A stretch of DNA of 64,000 nt from Candidatus Saccharicenans sp. (GCA_024653215.1 JANLFU010000008.1:1-64000); one strand, 5' to 3'. Positions 18,417-28,781 are shown, counted from the first letter of the stretch. The notes: generated from the letters alone by a model not told the origin. Program-made: numbers and translations.

Positions 18417-19382
18417 ATGGTTTTTCGAATCGTAAAGCTCAGCGACCTCAACCTGGAAGACAGGCGATTCCGTTTCACCCTGAATTCGGCCGATTCCCGG
18501 CTGCTGCGCTCCATCAGGGCAGTTGGGGTGCTGCAACCGGTGATCGTCACGGCCCGGCAGGACCGTCAGGTGCTGGTTGACGGCTGGAGGCGGATTGAGG
18601 CCGCCCGATCCTGCGGACTGGAAGAGCTTCCGGCGCTGGAAATAGCAGAAAAGATTGGCGACCCGGCCGTCTTCCTGGTGGCTTTTTTTGAAAATTATGG
18701 TCAGCGGCCATTCAGCCTGGCCGAGAAATCTCTGGCCATAAGGAAATTTTATGACTTCCGGCTGAGGGCGAATGAGATCATCGAGCGGATCCTGCCTCTC
18801 CTGGAACTGCCCCCAGAGCGCCGGATGCTGGAACTTATGCTGGAGGTCTCTGTCCTGGAAGAAAGGTTTCTTCAGGTAATCCACCGCCGGGATTGGAAGC
18901 CTGTTACCGCCGAACAGTTGCTGAGTTTTCCCCCGGAAGAAAGAGCCTGGCTCTTATCGTTGATTGAAAAATTAACTCACAACCAGCAGCGCGAGGTGAT
19001 AGAAAGTTTCTATTCACTCAAAAGAAAGACCGGGAAAAGCCTGGAAGACCTGGTCAGAAAGGAAAAACTGGCCGGCCCGACAGAGCGCCTTTTAAAAGGA
19101 GAAATTTCGGCTGCTGACCGCCTGCTGGCCGCCCTGAGGGAGGAAAAATCTCCGCTGTTATCTGGGTTGCGCCAGGCAATTGAGGCCGAGGTCAGGAATC
19201 TCGGGCTCCCGGAAAAGGTCCGGCTTGATTACGACCGCAACCTGGAAAAACCAGTGTTGCGAATCGGCCTTGAGGCCGGGGAGGTCACAGAACTGAAAGA
19301 AGCTCTGCAGTCTTTATCAGCGAGCCTGGAAAACCCGGAGTGGAGGCGGTTATTCCAGCTTCTGCATTATGAAGGGGAGTGA
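18417..19382 (+). CDS. ParB-like N-terminal domain protein
   Basis: A 321-residue protein with the ParB/Srx nuclease fold at its N-terminus: RFTLNSADSRLLRSIRAVG, then the QPVIVTARQDRQVLVDGWRR core (about 35-60) and the EN-x-QRPFSLAEKSLAIRKF box (about 88-105). The rest is helical and charged and includes repeated LPPE/FPPE motifs. I do not see a clear ParB helix-turn-helix or a CTP-binding signature comparable with chromosomal ParB, and no ParA neighbour exists, so partitioning is unlikely. Its last codon overlaps the start of the radical-SAM gene, indicating a coupled pair. Confidence 0.72.
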   Translation: MVFRIVKLSDLNLEDRRFRFTLNSADSRLLRSIRAVGVLQPVIVTARQDRQVLVDGWRRIEAARSCGLEELPALEIAEKIGDPAVFLVAFFENYGQRPFSLAEKSLAIRKFYDFRLRANEIIERILPLLELPPERRMLELMLEVSVLEERFLQVIHRRDWKPVTAEQLLSFPPEERAWLLSLIEKLTHNQQREVIESFYSLKRKTGKSLEDLVRKEKLAGPTERLLKGEISAADRLLAALREEKSPLLSGLRQAIEAEVRNLGLPEKVRLDYDRNLEKPVLRIGLEAGEVTELKEALQSLSASLENPEWRRLFQLLHYEGE

Positions 19383-20470
19383 TGGCTGGACTCCGGATTA
19401 AAAAGGTCTGGGTGGACCGCAGGGTTGAAACGAACGGACTGACCCGACAGCTGCTGGACAGGCTGGCTGGCCAGCCGGTAGAAATAGTGGACAGCGTCGA
19501 AGCCGTCAGGCGGTTCATCCGGCTGCACCCCGACCCGGTGGGGGAGGGCAAGCAACATCTATTCATTACCTCCCAGCCATCCTTCATCCGTCCCTGTCCC
19601 TGCACCCCCGGCTGCCTGGGCTGCGGCTACTGGACGATAGACCTGGACCTTAACTGTCCCTTTGATTGCAGTTACTGCATACTTCAGGATTATCTTAACC
19701 TCCAGCCTTTGACGGTGGCCGTTAACCGGGATGAGCTGTGTTCGGAACTGGAAGTATTTTTCAGGCAAAAGCCATCCGGGATAATCAGAATAGGAACCGG
19801 GGAACTGGCCGATTCCCTGGCCCTGGACCAGCTGACCGGGAATTCTGTTTTCCTGATGGAGATATTCAGGGATCGGCCAGGATGCTGGCTGGAACTTAAG
19901 AGCAAGGCCGGCCTGCCGCCAGCCCTGTTGCAGGTCCGCCCGGCCGATAACCTGGTCCTGGCCTGGTCGCTCAACCCGCAGGTAGTAATCGACTCAGAAG
20001 AAAAAGGGACGGCCGGGCTGGAAGAAAGGTTGGCGGCCGCGGCCTGGGCTGTTACCCATGGCTACCGGGTGGGCTTCCATTTTGACCCCATCCTCCATTA
20101 CCCGGGCTGGCGCCTGGATTATGAGAGAGTGGTGGAATCAATTTTCCGGCTGGTTCCGGTTGAGGCCATAGCCTGGGTCAGCCTGGGCAGCCTGCGCTTC
20201 CCCCCGGGCCTGCTACCCCTGGCCAGGAGGCGTTTTCCACAGAGCCGGATCTATGAGCATGAGTTCACCAGGTCGGCGGAAGGGAAATACAGGTACCCGC
20301 GGCCGCTGCGGCAGTGGTTGTACAACCAGCTGGCCGACATGTTTGCCGGATTCGGGGCAGAAGACCGGCTTTACCTGTGCATGGAAACGGTTGAAGTCTG
20401 GCAGGAGTTTTCAGCGAAAATAAAAAGGGGAAGGCGAAATTTCACCTTCCCCTTTCCCTGGCAATGCTAA
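19382..20470 (+). CDS. SPL-family (spore-photoproduct-lyase-like) radical SAM protein
   Basis: Radical-SAM protein of 362 residues. The cluster motif CPFDCSYC (Cx3Cx2C) is near 91-98, preceded by a cysteine-rich CPCTPGCLGCGYWTID stretch near 74, and followed by SPL-type features such as RIGTGELADSLALDQLT and HFDPILHYPGW. True spore photoproduct lyase has a hydrogen-donating cysteine in the region where this protein reads GTGELADS, so the donor is absent and a DNA-repair role cannot be assumed. The ATG overlaps the stop of the ParB-like gene (TGATG). Substrate unknown. Confidence 0.75.
   Translation: MAGLRIKKVWVDRRVETNGLTRQLLDRLAGQPVEIVDSVEAVRRFIRLHPDPVGEGKQHLFITSQPSFIRPCPCTPGCLGCGYWTIDLDLNCPFDCSYCILQDYLNLQPLTVAVNRDELCSELEVFFRQKPSGIIRIGTGELADSLALDQLTGNSVFLMEIFRDRPGCWLELKSKAGLPPALLQVRPADNLVLAWSLNPQVVIDSEEKGTAGLEERLAAAAWAVTHGYRVGFHFDPILHYPGWRLDYERVVESIFRLVPVEAIAWVSLGSLRFPPGLLPLARRRFPQSRIYEHEFTRSAEGKYRYPRPLRQWLYNQLADMFAGFGAEDRLYLCMETVEVWQEFSAKIKRGRRNFTFPFPWQC
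20424..20455 (-). terminator. Rho-independent terminator of tonB-exbB-exbD, inside the SPL-like gene
   Basis: A near-perfect hairpin: GGGGAAGG-c-GAAA pairs with TTTC-a-CCTTCCCC, extended by AAA/TTT. Read on the minus strand it ends in CCCC followed by TTTTTATTTT, a good U-tract, 31 nt after the exbD stop. It lies entirely within the last codons of the converging plus-strand gene. Confidence 0.75.
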
Positions 20471-20485
20471 GGAAGTTACGGGGTC

Positions 20486-20911
20486 TTATTCACCCTCAGT
20501 CGCTTTCCTCTCTGTGATTATTCCGACGAGTTCAATCCCGGCTTCGCGGATCATGTCGATGACATCGATCATTTTGCCAAATTCCAGGTTGGCATCAGCT
20601 CTGATGTAGAGTTTCTTCTCAGCGGCCTGCAGGAAGGCTTCTTCCAGGGCCATGGTCAATCCTTCCAGGGTCACTCTCTGTTCTTTCAGGAAAAGCGTCC
20701 CGTCGGCTTTAATCGACAGGACCACATCGGGATTATCTGGCATCTGGGTGGTATTCAGAGCCGAAGGCAGCTGGACATCAACTCCCTTCTGAACCAGCGG
20801 GGTGACCACCATGAAGATGATCAGAAGGACCAGGAGAACGTCACAAAGAGGAACAACATTGGGTTCAGATTTTACGGTTTCTTTTTCACCCATTGATACT
20901 GTGAAACCCAT
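20486..20911 (-). CDS. exbD: ExbD/TolR biopolymer transport protein
   Basis: A 141-residue inner-membrane protein with one N-terminal span (VPLCDVLLVLLIIFMVVTPL, about 20-39). The span holds the conserved Asp that carries protons in ExbD/TolR (here in PLCDVLLVL), followed by a periplasmic domain. With ExbB it uses proton flow to energise TonB. Last gene of the operon; a terminator hairpin follows within 31 nt. Confidence 0.93.
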   Translation of the reverse strand: MGFTVSMGEKETVKSEPNVVPLCDVLLVLLIIFMVVTPLVQKGVDVQLPSALNTTQMPDNPDVVLSIKADGTLFLKEQRVTLEGLTMALEEAFLQAAEKKLYIRADANLEFGKMIDVIDMIREAGIELVGIITERKATEGE

Positions 20912-20948
20912 TGTTTTCCTCTCTCAGTAAATTTCCAGCATCCGGGTC

Positions 20949-21623
20949 TTACTTGCCGGAGGTGCGGATAAAATAGTCAACAATCTGAGAGGTGGTGTTT
21001 TCCATCTCAGTATTGTAGACCTCGATCTTGGTGTTCAGAGAGTTGAAGGTCCAGAGGGCGATAACGGCCACGGCGATACCGAAAGCTGTGGTGACCAGAG
21101 CTTCGGCGATACCGGCAGCCACCGCTCCGATTCCACCGGAACCGGTCATGGCCATTCCGCGGAAAGCGTTGATGATTCCGAAAATGGTTCCGAACAGTCC
21201 GATGAAGGGAGAGGAGGTGGCGATGGTCGCCATGACGCTCAAGCCTCTCTTCAGCTCCTGAGTGAAGAGGGAACGGGCTCTCTCGCAGCCTCTCTGGGCG
21301 GATTCAATCTGTTCTTCCACGGTCAGGTTGGAATCCTTGGCGCCCAGGAATTCTTCGATACCGGCAGCGGTAACTCTGGCCAGATGGCTGACTTTATTTT
21401 CCTTCTTGGAAGCCAGAGCCATTGCTTCTTTGAGCTGTCCGTTCTTCATCAGTTCAGCCAGCTTGGGGGCCACGGCCAGAGATTTTTTCCTGGCCCGGGC
21501 GAAAACCAGCTGACGTTCGATGAACAGATAGATGGTGATAACCGACAGGAGAATCAGGATGATGGCAACTGTTTTTGCCACAACTCCCATGGCCTGCCAC
21601 ATTTCAATCAAACCGAATTGCAT
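20949..21623 (-). CDS. exbB: ExbB/TolQ/MotA-family proton channel protein
   Basis: 224 residues with three membrane spans: about 15-35, 115-140 (TIATSSPFIGLFGTIFGII) and 155-190 (IAEALVTTAFGIAVAVIALW). The conserved GLFGTIFG and EALVTTAFGIAVA segments of the proton channel are intact. AAGGAGG precedes the ATG. It sits between tonB and exbD, 45 bp after the former. Confidence 0.93.
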   Translation of the reverse strand: MQFGLIEMWQAMGVVAKTVAIILILLSVITIYLFIERQLVFARARKKSLAVAPKLAELMKNGQLKEAMALASKKENKVSHLARVTAAGIEEFLGAKDSNLTVEEQIESAQRGCERARSLFTQELKRGLSVMATIATSSPFIGLFGTIFGIINAFRGMAMTGSGGIGAVAAGIAEALVTTAFGIAVAVIALWTFNSLNTKIEVYNTEMENTTSQIVDYFIRTSGK

Positions 21624-21668
21624 GACTAAAACCTCCTTTTAAATATCGAAAGCCATTGTTAGCTTTTC

Positions 21669-22439
21669 TTACTTTAACTTAAAGGTCACCGTAACGGTGA
21701 AGATAACCCCGCGGGGACGGCCGTTGATGATCATCGGCTCGTACACCCACTGTTTGACCGCGTCGATAGCAGCCTGGTCGAGCAGGGGAACGGACCTCAG
21801 GACCTTAACCGACTGAACCCGGCCGTAGATATCGGTTATGGCTTCCAGGATGACAATACCCTCAACCCGAGCCTGGCGGGCGATTTCGGGGTAAACCGGG
21901 TCGACTTTGTGGATGAGCTTGGGAGGCTTGATTTCGCCTATGGCTCTGACCGGTTCCTCGACTTCACCCACGACGCCGCCCAGGACTCCTCCGACCACGC
22001 CACCCAGGACGCCGCCGATGACTCCGCCTTCAACTCCACCTTCGACTCCGCCTTCAACACCAATGTCAGACACCGCTTCCTGAGCTATCTGGTCTGGAAT
22101 GTCAACCGGGGCTACCAGCCGGCCCGGTTCGACCGAAGTGGTGGCCTGAACAGCCTTGATGGTTCTGGTAGAGGTGGCTTTTCTCTTGGCTGGCGGTGGC
22201 GGTGGCGGTGGCGGTGGCGGCGGGGGCGCCAGGAAGGCGCTGTAAACTTCAACCTTCGGGAGCTGATCGGTGGACAGGAGAGGAATAACGATTACCGCGG
22301 CAACAAAGACAGCGTGGAGGATGAGAGCGATGGGCAGGGCTAAGGCTTTTCTCTTAATCCCCGACTCGGCCTTAAAAAAGGAATCTTTGAAGAGGTTTGG
22401 TATCTCTTCTCCCTGTTTAGGCCTTTTTGCTTCTGGCAT
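21669..22439 (-). CDS. tonB: TonB energy transducer with poly-Pro and Val-Gly-Gly repeats
   Basis: 256 residues. A cytoplasmic tail precedes a membrane anchor at about 32-55. A run of 12 prolines follows, then a spacer made of GGV-x repeats (about 125-155), and a C-terminal TonB domain with PVYPEIARQARVEG and YGRVQSVKVLRSVPLLDQAAIDAVKQW. It transmits proton-motive energy to outer-membrane receptors. I use ATG 22439, which has GAGG at ideal spacing; a GTG four codons upstream is possible. The Gly-rich spacer replaces the Pro-Lys/Pro-Glu rod of classical TonB. First gene of its operon. Confidence 0.9.
   Translation of the reverse strand: MPEAKRPKQGEEIPNLFKDSFFKAESGIKRKALALPIALILHAVFVAAVIVIPLLSTDQLPKVEVYSAFLAPPPPPPPPPPPPAKRKATSTRTIKAVQATTSVEPGRLVAPVDIPDQIAQEAVSDIGVEGGVEGGVEGGVIGGVLGGVVGGVLGGVVGEVEEPVRAIGEIKPPKLIHKVDPVYPEIARQARVEGIVILEAITDIYGRVQSVKVLRSVPLLDQAAIDAVKQWVYEPMIINGRPRGVIFTVTVTFKLK
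21960..22065 (-). repeat. 12-bp tandem repeats encoding GGV-x in tonB
   Basis: On the minus strand, imperfect 12-base units of the form GGC-GGA-GTC-GAA encode VEGG/VIGG/VLGG/VVGG about eight times. Third positions vary, so it is an old repeat kept for protein reasons rather than a fresh expansion. Confidence 0.7.
22191..22229 (-). repeat. Hexamer repeat encoding poly-proline in tonB
   Basis: On the plus strand GGCGGT is repeated several times and then becomes GGCGGGGGC. It encodes 12 consecutive prolines on the minus strand. Slippage by one unit would change the tract by two residues without a frameshift. Confidence 0.7.
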
Positions 22440-22473
22440 GTTAAACCTCACGCTATGGAATAGGTTAGATTAA

Positions 22474-22502
22474 AGTATAAATTAAATTCCTCGATTTTAC
22501 AA
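22474..22502 (-). promoter_or_regulatory. Promoter for tonB-exbB-exbD
   Basis: On the minus strand TTGTAA (22502-22497), 17 bp, TATACT (22479-22474). The expected start is near 22467, about 28 nt before the tonB ATG. Confidence 0.55.
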
Positions 22503-22513
22503 GTAAAATTTAA

Positions 22514-23677
22514 TTATTTATGCAATTTTTTCTTCTTGAAATACTGGTTCCAGAACAGGACCACGGGGCAGGAAAGGAAGATGGTGGAATAGACGCCTTC
22601 GATGGTCCCGATGAGCATCAGGAAGGCAAAGTCATTGATGACCTGGCCCCCGAAAATGTAAAGGGAAAGAACCGTCAGGAAAACCGTTCCGGAAGTGATC
22701 AATGTTCGCGAGAGATTCAGGTTGAGGGAGAGGTTCATGATGTTTTCCAGTTTCTCTTTCCTCATGGTCCTCTGGAGCTCCCGGATTCGGTCGAAGATAA
22801 CAATGGTGTCGTTGATGGAAAAACCGACTATGGTCAAAAGCCCGGCTATGATCGGCAGGTTGATTTCTCTTGGAGTGAAGGAATAGATGCTCATGGTGAT
22901 CAGAACATCCTGGGCCAGGGTGAAAATGGCCGCCGCGCCGTATTCAACTCCCTTGAATCTGAAGGCAATGTAGACCAGCATGCCGATCAGCGACCAGATG
23001 ATGGCCTGGGTGGCCTTCTTTCTCAAGTCTTTGCCGACCTGGGGGCCGACCGTTTCCCGGCTGAGGACCGTCATCTTGCCTAGGAAAGTCCTGTTCTGGA
23101 GGAGGCTGGTCACCTGGCCGGGCAGATTGAGTGGCTCACGGCTCAGCTCATCCCAGCTGGCTATGATTCCATTTTCAGTTCGATAATCAACTATCTTGTT
23201 GGCCAGGTTCTCGGCCTCGTCCGGGGCCACGCTCCTCAACAGGTTGGTCAGGCTGGTCCGGTCAATGTTGTTCAGGTCCAGCAGGCCCTGGGCCAGTTTT
23301 TGCCTGTCCTCTTCTCCCTGCAGGGACTGGATTACCCGGTCGGCCAGGATCTGGTGGCTTTCGATTTCCTGGTCCTGGGTGGTGGTCCTTTTTTCCATGG
23401 TCCGGATCTGGAATTCCCTGCTTTCTTTTCCGGCTTCCTGGATGATGCTGTCGCCCAGCCCGACTTCAGACAGAAGTTTTCTGACTTCGGACACAGAAAC
23501 AGGTTCTTTAAACATAACCCTGATCAGGGTACCTTCTCCGAAGTCGACGCCCAGCTTGAGTCCCTTTCCGGCCAGGATGTTGATCAGGCCAGCCACCACG
23601 ATGATCAGGGTCACGGCCAGGGCAATCCACTTGTATTTTAAGAACGGAATGTTGGGGGTTTTTTTGAAGATTTGCAT
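22514..23677 (-). CDS. secF: Protein translocase subunit SecF (with extra periplasmic segment)
   Basis: RND-type membrane protein that assists Sec export using the proton gradient. The LGVDFGEGTLIRV motif is near 42, the membrane core with SLIGMLVYIAFRFKGVEYG follows near 220, and the IVGFSINDTIVIFDRIRE motif near 275 is diagnostic. At 387 residues it is about 75 longer than usual; the extra part lies at about 110-190 in the first periplasmic domain and looks like a helix-hairpin-helix. It starts one base after the secD stop. Confidence 0.93.
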   Translation of the reverse strand: MQIFKKTPNIPFLKYKWIALAVTLIIVVAGLINILAGKGLKLGVDFGEGTLIRVMFKEPVSVSEVRKLLSEVGLGDSIIQEAGKESREFQIRTMEKRTTTQDQEIESHQILADRVIQSLQGEEDRQKLAQGLLDLNNIDRTSLTNLLRSVAPDEAENLANKIVDYRTENGIIASWDELSREPLNLPGQVTSLLQNRTFLGKMTVLSRETVGPQVGKDLRKKATQAIIWSLIGMLVYIAFRFKGVEYGAAAIFTLAQDVLITMSIYSFTPREINLPIIAGLLTIVGFSINDTIVIFDRIRELQRTMRKEKLENIMNLSLNLNLSRTLITSGTVFLTVLSLYIFGGQVINDFAFLMLIGTIEGVYSTIFLSCPVVLFWNQYFKKKKLHK

Positions 23678-23678
23678 T

Positions 23679-25214
23679 TTAGATACTCAACCTCTTGGCG
23701 TTAGTTGGTACAAAAGCATCAAAAATAAACCTGGAAACGAAGACCGCGGTGAACAGGTTGGCCACCAGGCTGCAGATCAGCGTTACCGCGTAACCTTTTA
23801 TGGGGCCCGTCCCGAACTGGAAAAGAAAGACAGCCGAAATGATGGTGGTCAGGTTGGAGTCGAAAATGGCCGAAAAGGCCCGGGAAAAACCGGTGGCGAT
23901 GGAGCTGGTAATATTCTTCCCGACAGCTATTTCTTCCTTGATTCTCTCAAAGATAAGGACGTTGGCGTCCACGGCCATGCCGATGCCCAGGATGATGCCG
24001 GCGATGCCGGGCAGGGTCAGCGTGGCCTTGAAGTAGCCCATGGCCCCGAAGATTATGATTTCATTCAGGATAAGGGCGGTGATGGCATTCAGGCCGGAGA
24101 GCCGGTAGTAGAAAATCATGAAGACCATGACTGCGAAAATGGCCACCAGTCCGGCCATCAAGCCCTGTCTGACCGAGTCTGAGCCCAGGGATGGACCCAC
24201 GGTTCTTTCTTCCAGGTACTTGATACCGGCCGGAAGCGCTCCGGCCTTGAGGATGACCACCAGGTCATCGGCTTCTTCGGGAGTGAACCTTCCCTGGATG
24301 ATACCGGAATCGGAAATCCTGGCTTCTATGACCGGCGCGGATTGCAGGCGACCATCCAGGATGATGGCCAGCTGCTTGCCGATATTGGCTCCTGTGACCT
24401 GTTCAAATCTCTTGGCCCCGTCCGGGTTCAGGGTGAAATGCACGGCCGGGTTATTCCATTCGTCAACTCCCCGCCTGACGGTCCTGAGGTCCTTGCCGGT
24501 TACCGTGGCCACCTTGCTGACCAGGTAATAGCCCTGGGTCCCACGCTTGGGGTCGGACTTGACCACCTCGGCATCTTCCGGCACCGTACCCCCGAAGTCC
24601 CGGAGCAGGGTTTCCTCGTCCGGGGCCGGTCCGGCCTTGACCAGCTTGAATTCCAGGACAGCGGTCACCTTGATCAGGTTCTTGACGCGGTCTGGATCTT
24701 CAATGCCCGGCAGTTCCACCACTATTCGGTCAGAACCCTGCCTCTGGATGACCGGCTCGGCCACGCCAAACTGGTCAATTCTGTTCCGGATGGTCTCCAG
24801 GGTCTGGGTCACGGCCAGGTCCCTGAGATACTGGGCGGCCACCATCTTCAGGTTAAAAGTCAACCGGTCGCCGCTGAAGGAATAATCCCAGTCCCGGGTA
24901 TACTGGTCGATGAGGTCCCTGGCTTTTCCTTCCTGGTCAACCGGTATGCCCTTGAAATAAAAACGGCCGGGCTTTTCCTTGTTGGCCTCCAGGTAGGTTA
25001 TGTTGTTTTTCTTGAAGACTTCCTCGAACCTTGACAGCTGCTGGTCAGTTTCAACGTTGACCGCATCTTCGGTTAAGACCTGGAGAACCAGGTGGGTCCC
25101 ACCCTTGAGGTCCAGGCCCAGCTTGATCTTGTCTTTTGGAGGATAGACCAGAAAGACGCAAAGCCCGATAACCACGACGATGATAGCCAGTTTCCATTGA
25201 AGGTTCTTTTTCAT
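23679..25214 (-). CDS. secD: Protein translocase subunit SecD
   Basis: 511 residues. An N-terminal span at about 9-24 leads to KLGLDLKGGTHLVLQV near 32, a P1 base and head region, and then the RND membrane block with GIAGIILGIGMAVDANVLIFERIKEE near 412. This last DAN-x-LIFERIKE motif contains the Asp needed for proton coupling. It forms the SecDF complex with the next gene. Preceded by yajC in the usual arrangement. Confidence 0.96.
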   Translation of the reverse strand: MKKNLQWKLAIIVVVIGLCVFLVYPPKDKIKLGLDLKGGTHLVLQVLTEDAVNVETDQQLSRFEEVFKKNNITYLEANKEKPGRFYFKGIPVDQEGKARDLIDQYTRDWDYSFSGDRLTFNLKMVAAQYLRDLAVTQTLETIRNRIDQFGVAEPVIQRQGSDRIVVELPGIEDPDRVKNLIKVTAVLEFKLVKAGPAPDEETLLRDFGGTVPEDAEVVKSDPKRGTQGYYLVSKVATVTGKDLRTVRRGVDEWNNPAVHFTLNPDGAKRFEQVTGANIGKQLAIILDGRLQSAPVIEARISDSGIIQGRFTPEEADDLVVILKAGALPAGIKYLEERTVGPSLGSDSVRQGLMAGLVAIFAVMVFMIFYYRLSGLNAITALILNEIIIFGAMGYFKATLTLPGIAGIILGIGMAVDANVLIFERIKEEIAVGKNITSSIATGFSRAFSAIFDSNLTTIISAVFLFQFGTGPIKGYAVTLICSLVANLFTAVFVSRFIFDAFVPTNAKRLSI

Positions 25215-25250
25215 CTTGACCTATCTCTCTGCTGGATTTGTTACGAAAAA

Positions 25251-25598
25251 TCAGGTGGTTTCCTTGGTCTCGGTTTTTTCCTTGTCGGTTAGAATGATGG
25301 CCACGGCGCTCTTGAGGATGTCAACCTTGACGTTGGCCGCGATCTTGAGCTCGATCCGGTCCGGGTGGACGTCCATGACCGTGCCGAAGATCCCGCCGCT
25401 GGTGATGATGCGGTCGCCCGGCTTCAGGTTGGCCACCATCTGCTGGTGCTGTTTCTGTTTTTTCCTCTGGGGCATGATGATCAGGAGGTAGAAAATGACA
25501 AAGACCAGGATGAAGGGCAGAAGCCCCACCAGCATGTTGCCCTGGCCGGCGGGAGCGGATTGCTGCCCGGAAACGCTGAATAAGGTTAAAAAACTCAT
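25251..25598 (-). CDS. yajC: Preprotein translocase subunit YajC
   Basis: 115-residue bitopic membrane protein of the SecDF-YajC complex. The single span is at about 22-42 (GLLPFILVFVIFYLLIIMPQ), followed by the family's QRKKQKQHQQM and LKPGDRIITSGGIFGTV stretches. A highly charged tail ends in TEKTKETT-like residues. It lies between tgt and secD. Confidence 0.94.
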   Translation of the reverse strand: MSFLTLFSVSGQQSAPAGQGNMLVGLLPFILVFVIFYLLIIMPQRKKQKQHQQMVANLKPGDRIITSGGIFGTVMDVHPDRIELKIAANVKVDILKSAVAIILTDKEKTETKETT

Positions 25599-25607
25599 TT
25601 TTGTATC

Positions 25608-27799
<2,192 letters not shown>

Positions 27800-27805
27800 G
27801 TTTTA

Positions 27806-27834
27806 AGTAAAAACCTTATCCGGCGGTCTGTCAA
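27806..27834 (-). promoter_or_regulatory. Promoter for ychF-like-tgt-yajC-secD-secF, leaderless
   Basis: On the minus strand TTGACA (27834-27829), 17 bp, TTTACT (27811-27806). Only six bases separate the -10 box from the ATG at 27799, so the transcript is predicted to begin at or next to the start codon. Confidence 0.6.
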
Positions 27835-27925
27835 GCCGATTAGAAGCGGATATTCCTTTATATTATATAAGCCTTAATCGTCTTCGCTCCCTTACCTGGG
27901 GTCCGACCGGGGGAATCGTTGCCGG

Positions 27926-27954
27926 TTGAACAGCAGCCGGATTTAGAGTATATT
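27926..27954 (+). promoter_or_regulatory. Promoter for lepB
   Basis: TTGAAC at 27926-27931, 17 bp, TATATT at 27949-27954. Start near 27961. It excludes translation from the upstream in-frame TTG at 27919 and supports the ATG at 27979. Confidence 0.6.
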
Positions 27955-27978
27955 AACAGAAAATTGAGGAAGAATGCG

Positions 27979-28728
27979 ATGGTAATGCTTGGTAAGAAGT
28001 TCGACCGCGAAGTGGAAGAAATCAAGGAACAGGAAAAAAAGCCAAAGAGAGAGAAAAGCCTGTTCCGCGAGTATTTCGAACTGATCGCCGAAACGGCCGT
28101 TTTCGTGTTCTTCGTCATGACCTATGTGGTCCAGGCCTTCCAGATTCCCACCGGCTCGATGGAACCCACCCTGCTCGTGGGCGATTTTCTCCTGGTCAAC
28201 AAGTTTGTCTATGCCCGGCCCCAGGGAGCCCTGGAAGCTTTCATCCTTCCCTCCAAGAAGCTGGAACGCCAGGACATCGTGGTCTTCAAATGGCCCAGAG
28301 ACCTGAGCAAGGATTTTGTCAAGCGGGTCATTGCCCTGGAGGGGGAGAAGGTCGAGATCAAAGACAAGGAAGTTTTCATCAACGACCGGCCGCTGGAAGA
28401 GCGGTACAAGGTCCATAATGATTCCCAGATATTTCAGAAGGGTAATTTTTACCAGTATGACGATGTCATCCGGGATAATTACGGACCGGTGGTGGTTCCC
28501 CCCGGCCATGTCTTTGTCATGGGCGATAACCGTGATAATAGCCTGGACAGCCGCTACTGGAGCTTCCTGCCAACTTCCTACATCAAGGGCCGCCCCTGGC
28601 TGATCTATTTTTCCTACGAAGCGGAAAAAGACGCTTATCAGAAAAACGGGGTTAAGGACCGGGTCAGGAAATTCTTCCGCTTCATCTTCAAGACCCGCTG
28701 GAAACGGATGCTCAAGGTTATCTTCTGA
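27979..28728 (+). CDS. lepB: Signal peptidase I
   Basis: 249-residue membrane peptidase that removes signal peptides from exported proteins. After a charged N-terminus, one span lies at about 38-52. The catalytic Ser is in IPTGSMEPTLLVGD near 60 and the general-base Lys in KDFVKRVIALEGE near 116. Box E reads GDNRDNSLDSRYWSF near 182. The ATG at 27979 has GAGGA upstream and lies 18 nt into the predicted transcript. The C-terminal tail is unusually basic. Confidence 0.95.
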   Translation: MVMLGKKFDREVEEIKEQEKKPKREKSLFREYFELIAETAVFVFFVMTYVVQAFQIPTGSMEPTLLVGDFLLVNKFVYARPQGALEAFILPSKKLERQDIVVFKWPRDLSKDFVKRVIALEGEKVEIKDKEVFINDRPLEERYKVHNDSQIFQKGNFYQYDDVIRDNYGPVVVPPGHVFVMGDNRDNSLDSRYWSFLPTSYIKGRPWLIYFSYEAEKDAYQKNGVKDRVRKFFRFIFKTRWKRMLKVIF

Positions 28729-28752
28729 GCGCGATTGCCAACCGGAAAAATA

Positions 28753-28781
28753 TTGACCCCTCCCGGCTTCTGCAATAAGAT
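28753..28781 (+). promoter_or_regulatory. Promoter upstream of the SAM hydrolase gene
   Basis: TTGACC at 28753-28758, 17 bp, TAAGAT at 28776-28781. Start near 28788, about 19 nt before the ATG at 28807. Confidence 0.5.

Noticed and set aside
21960-22065. A CRISPR array at the tandem 12-base repeats
   Set aside because: The repeats are in frame, adjacent without spacers, and encode the TonB spacer.
21909-22343. A 144-codon frame rich in Ser, Thr and Asp opposite tonB
   Set aside because: It is the reverse of the repeats in tonB. The repetitive look comes from the Gly-Val and Pro codes.
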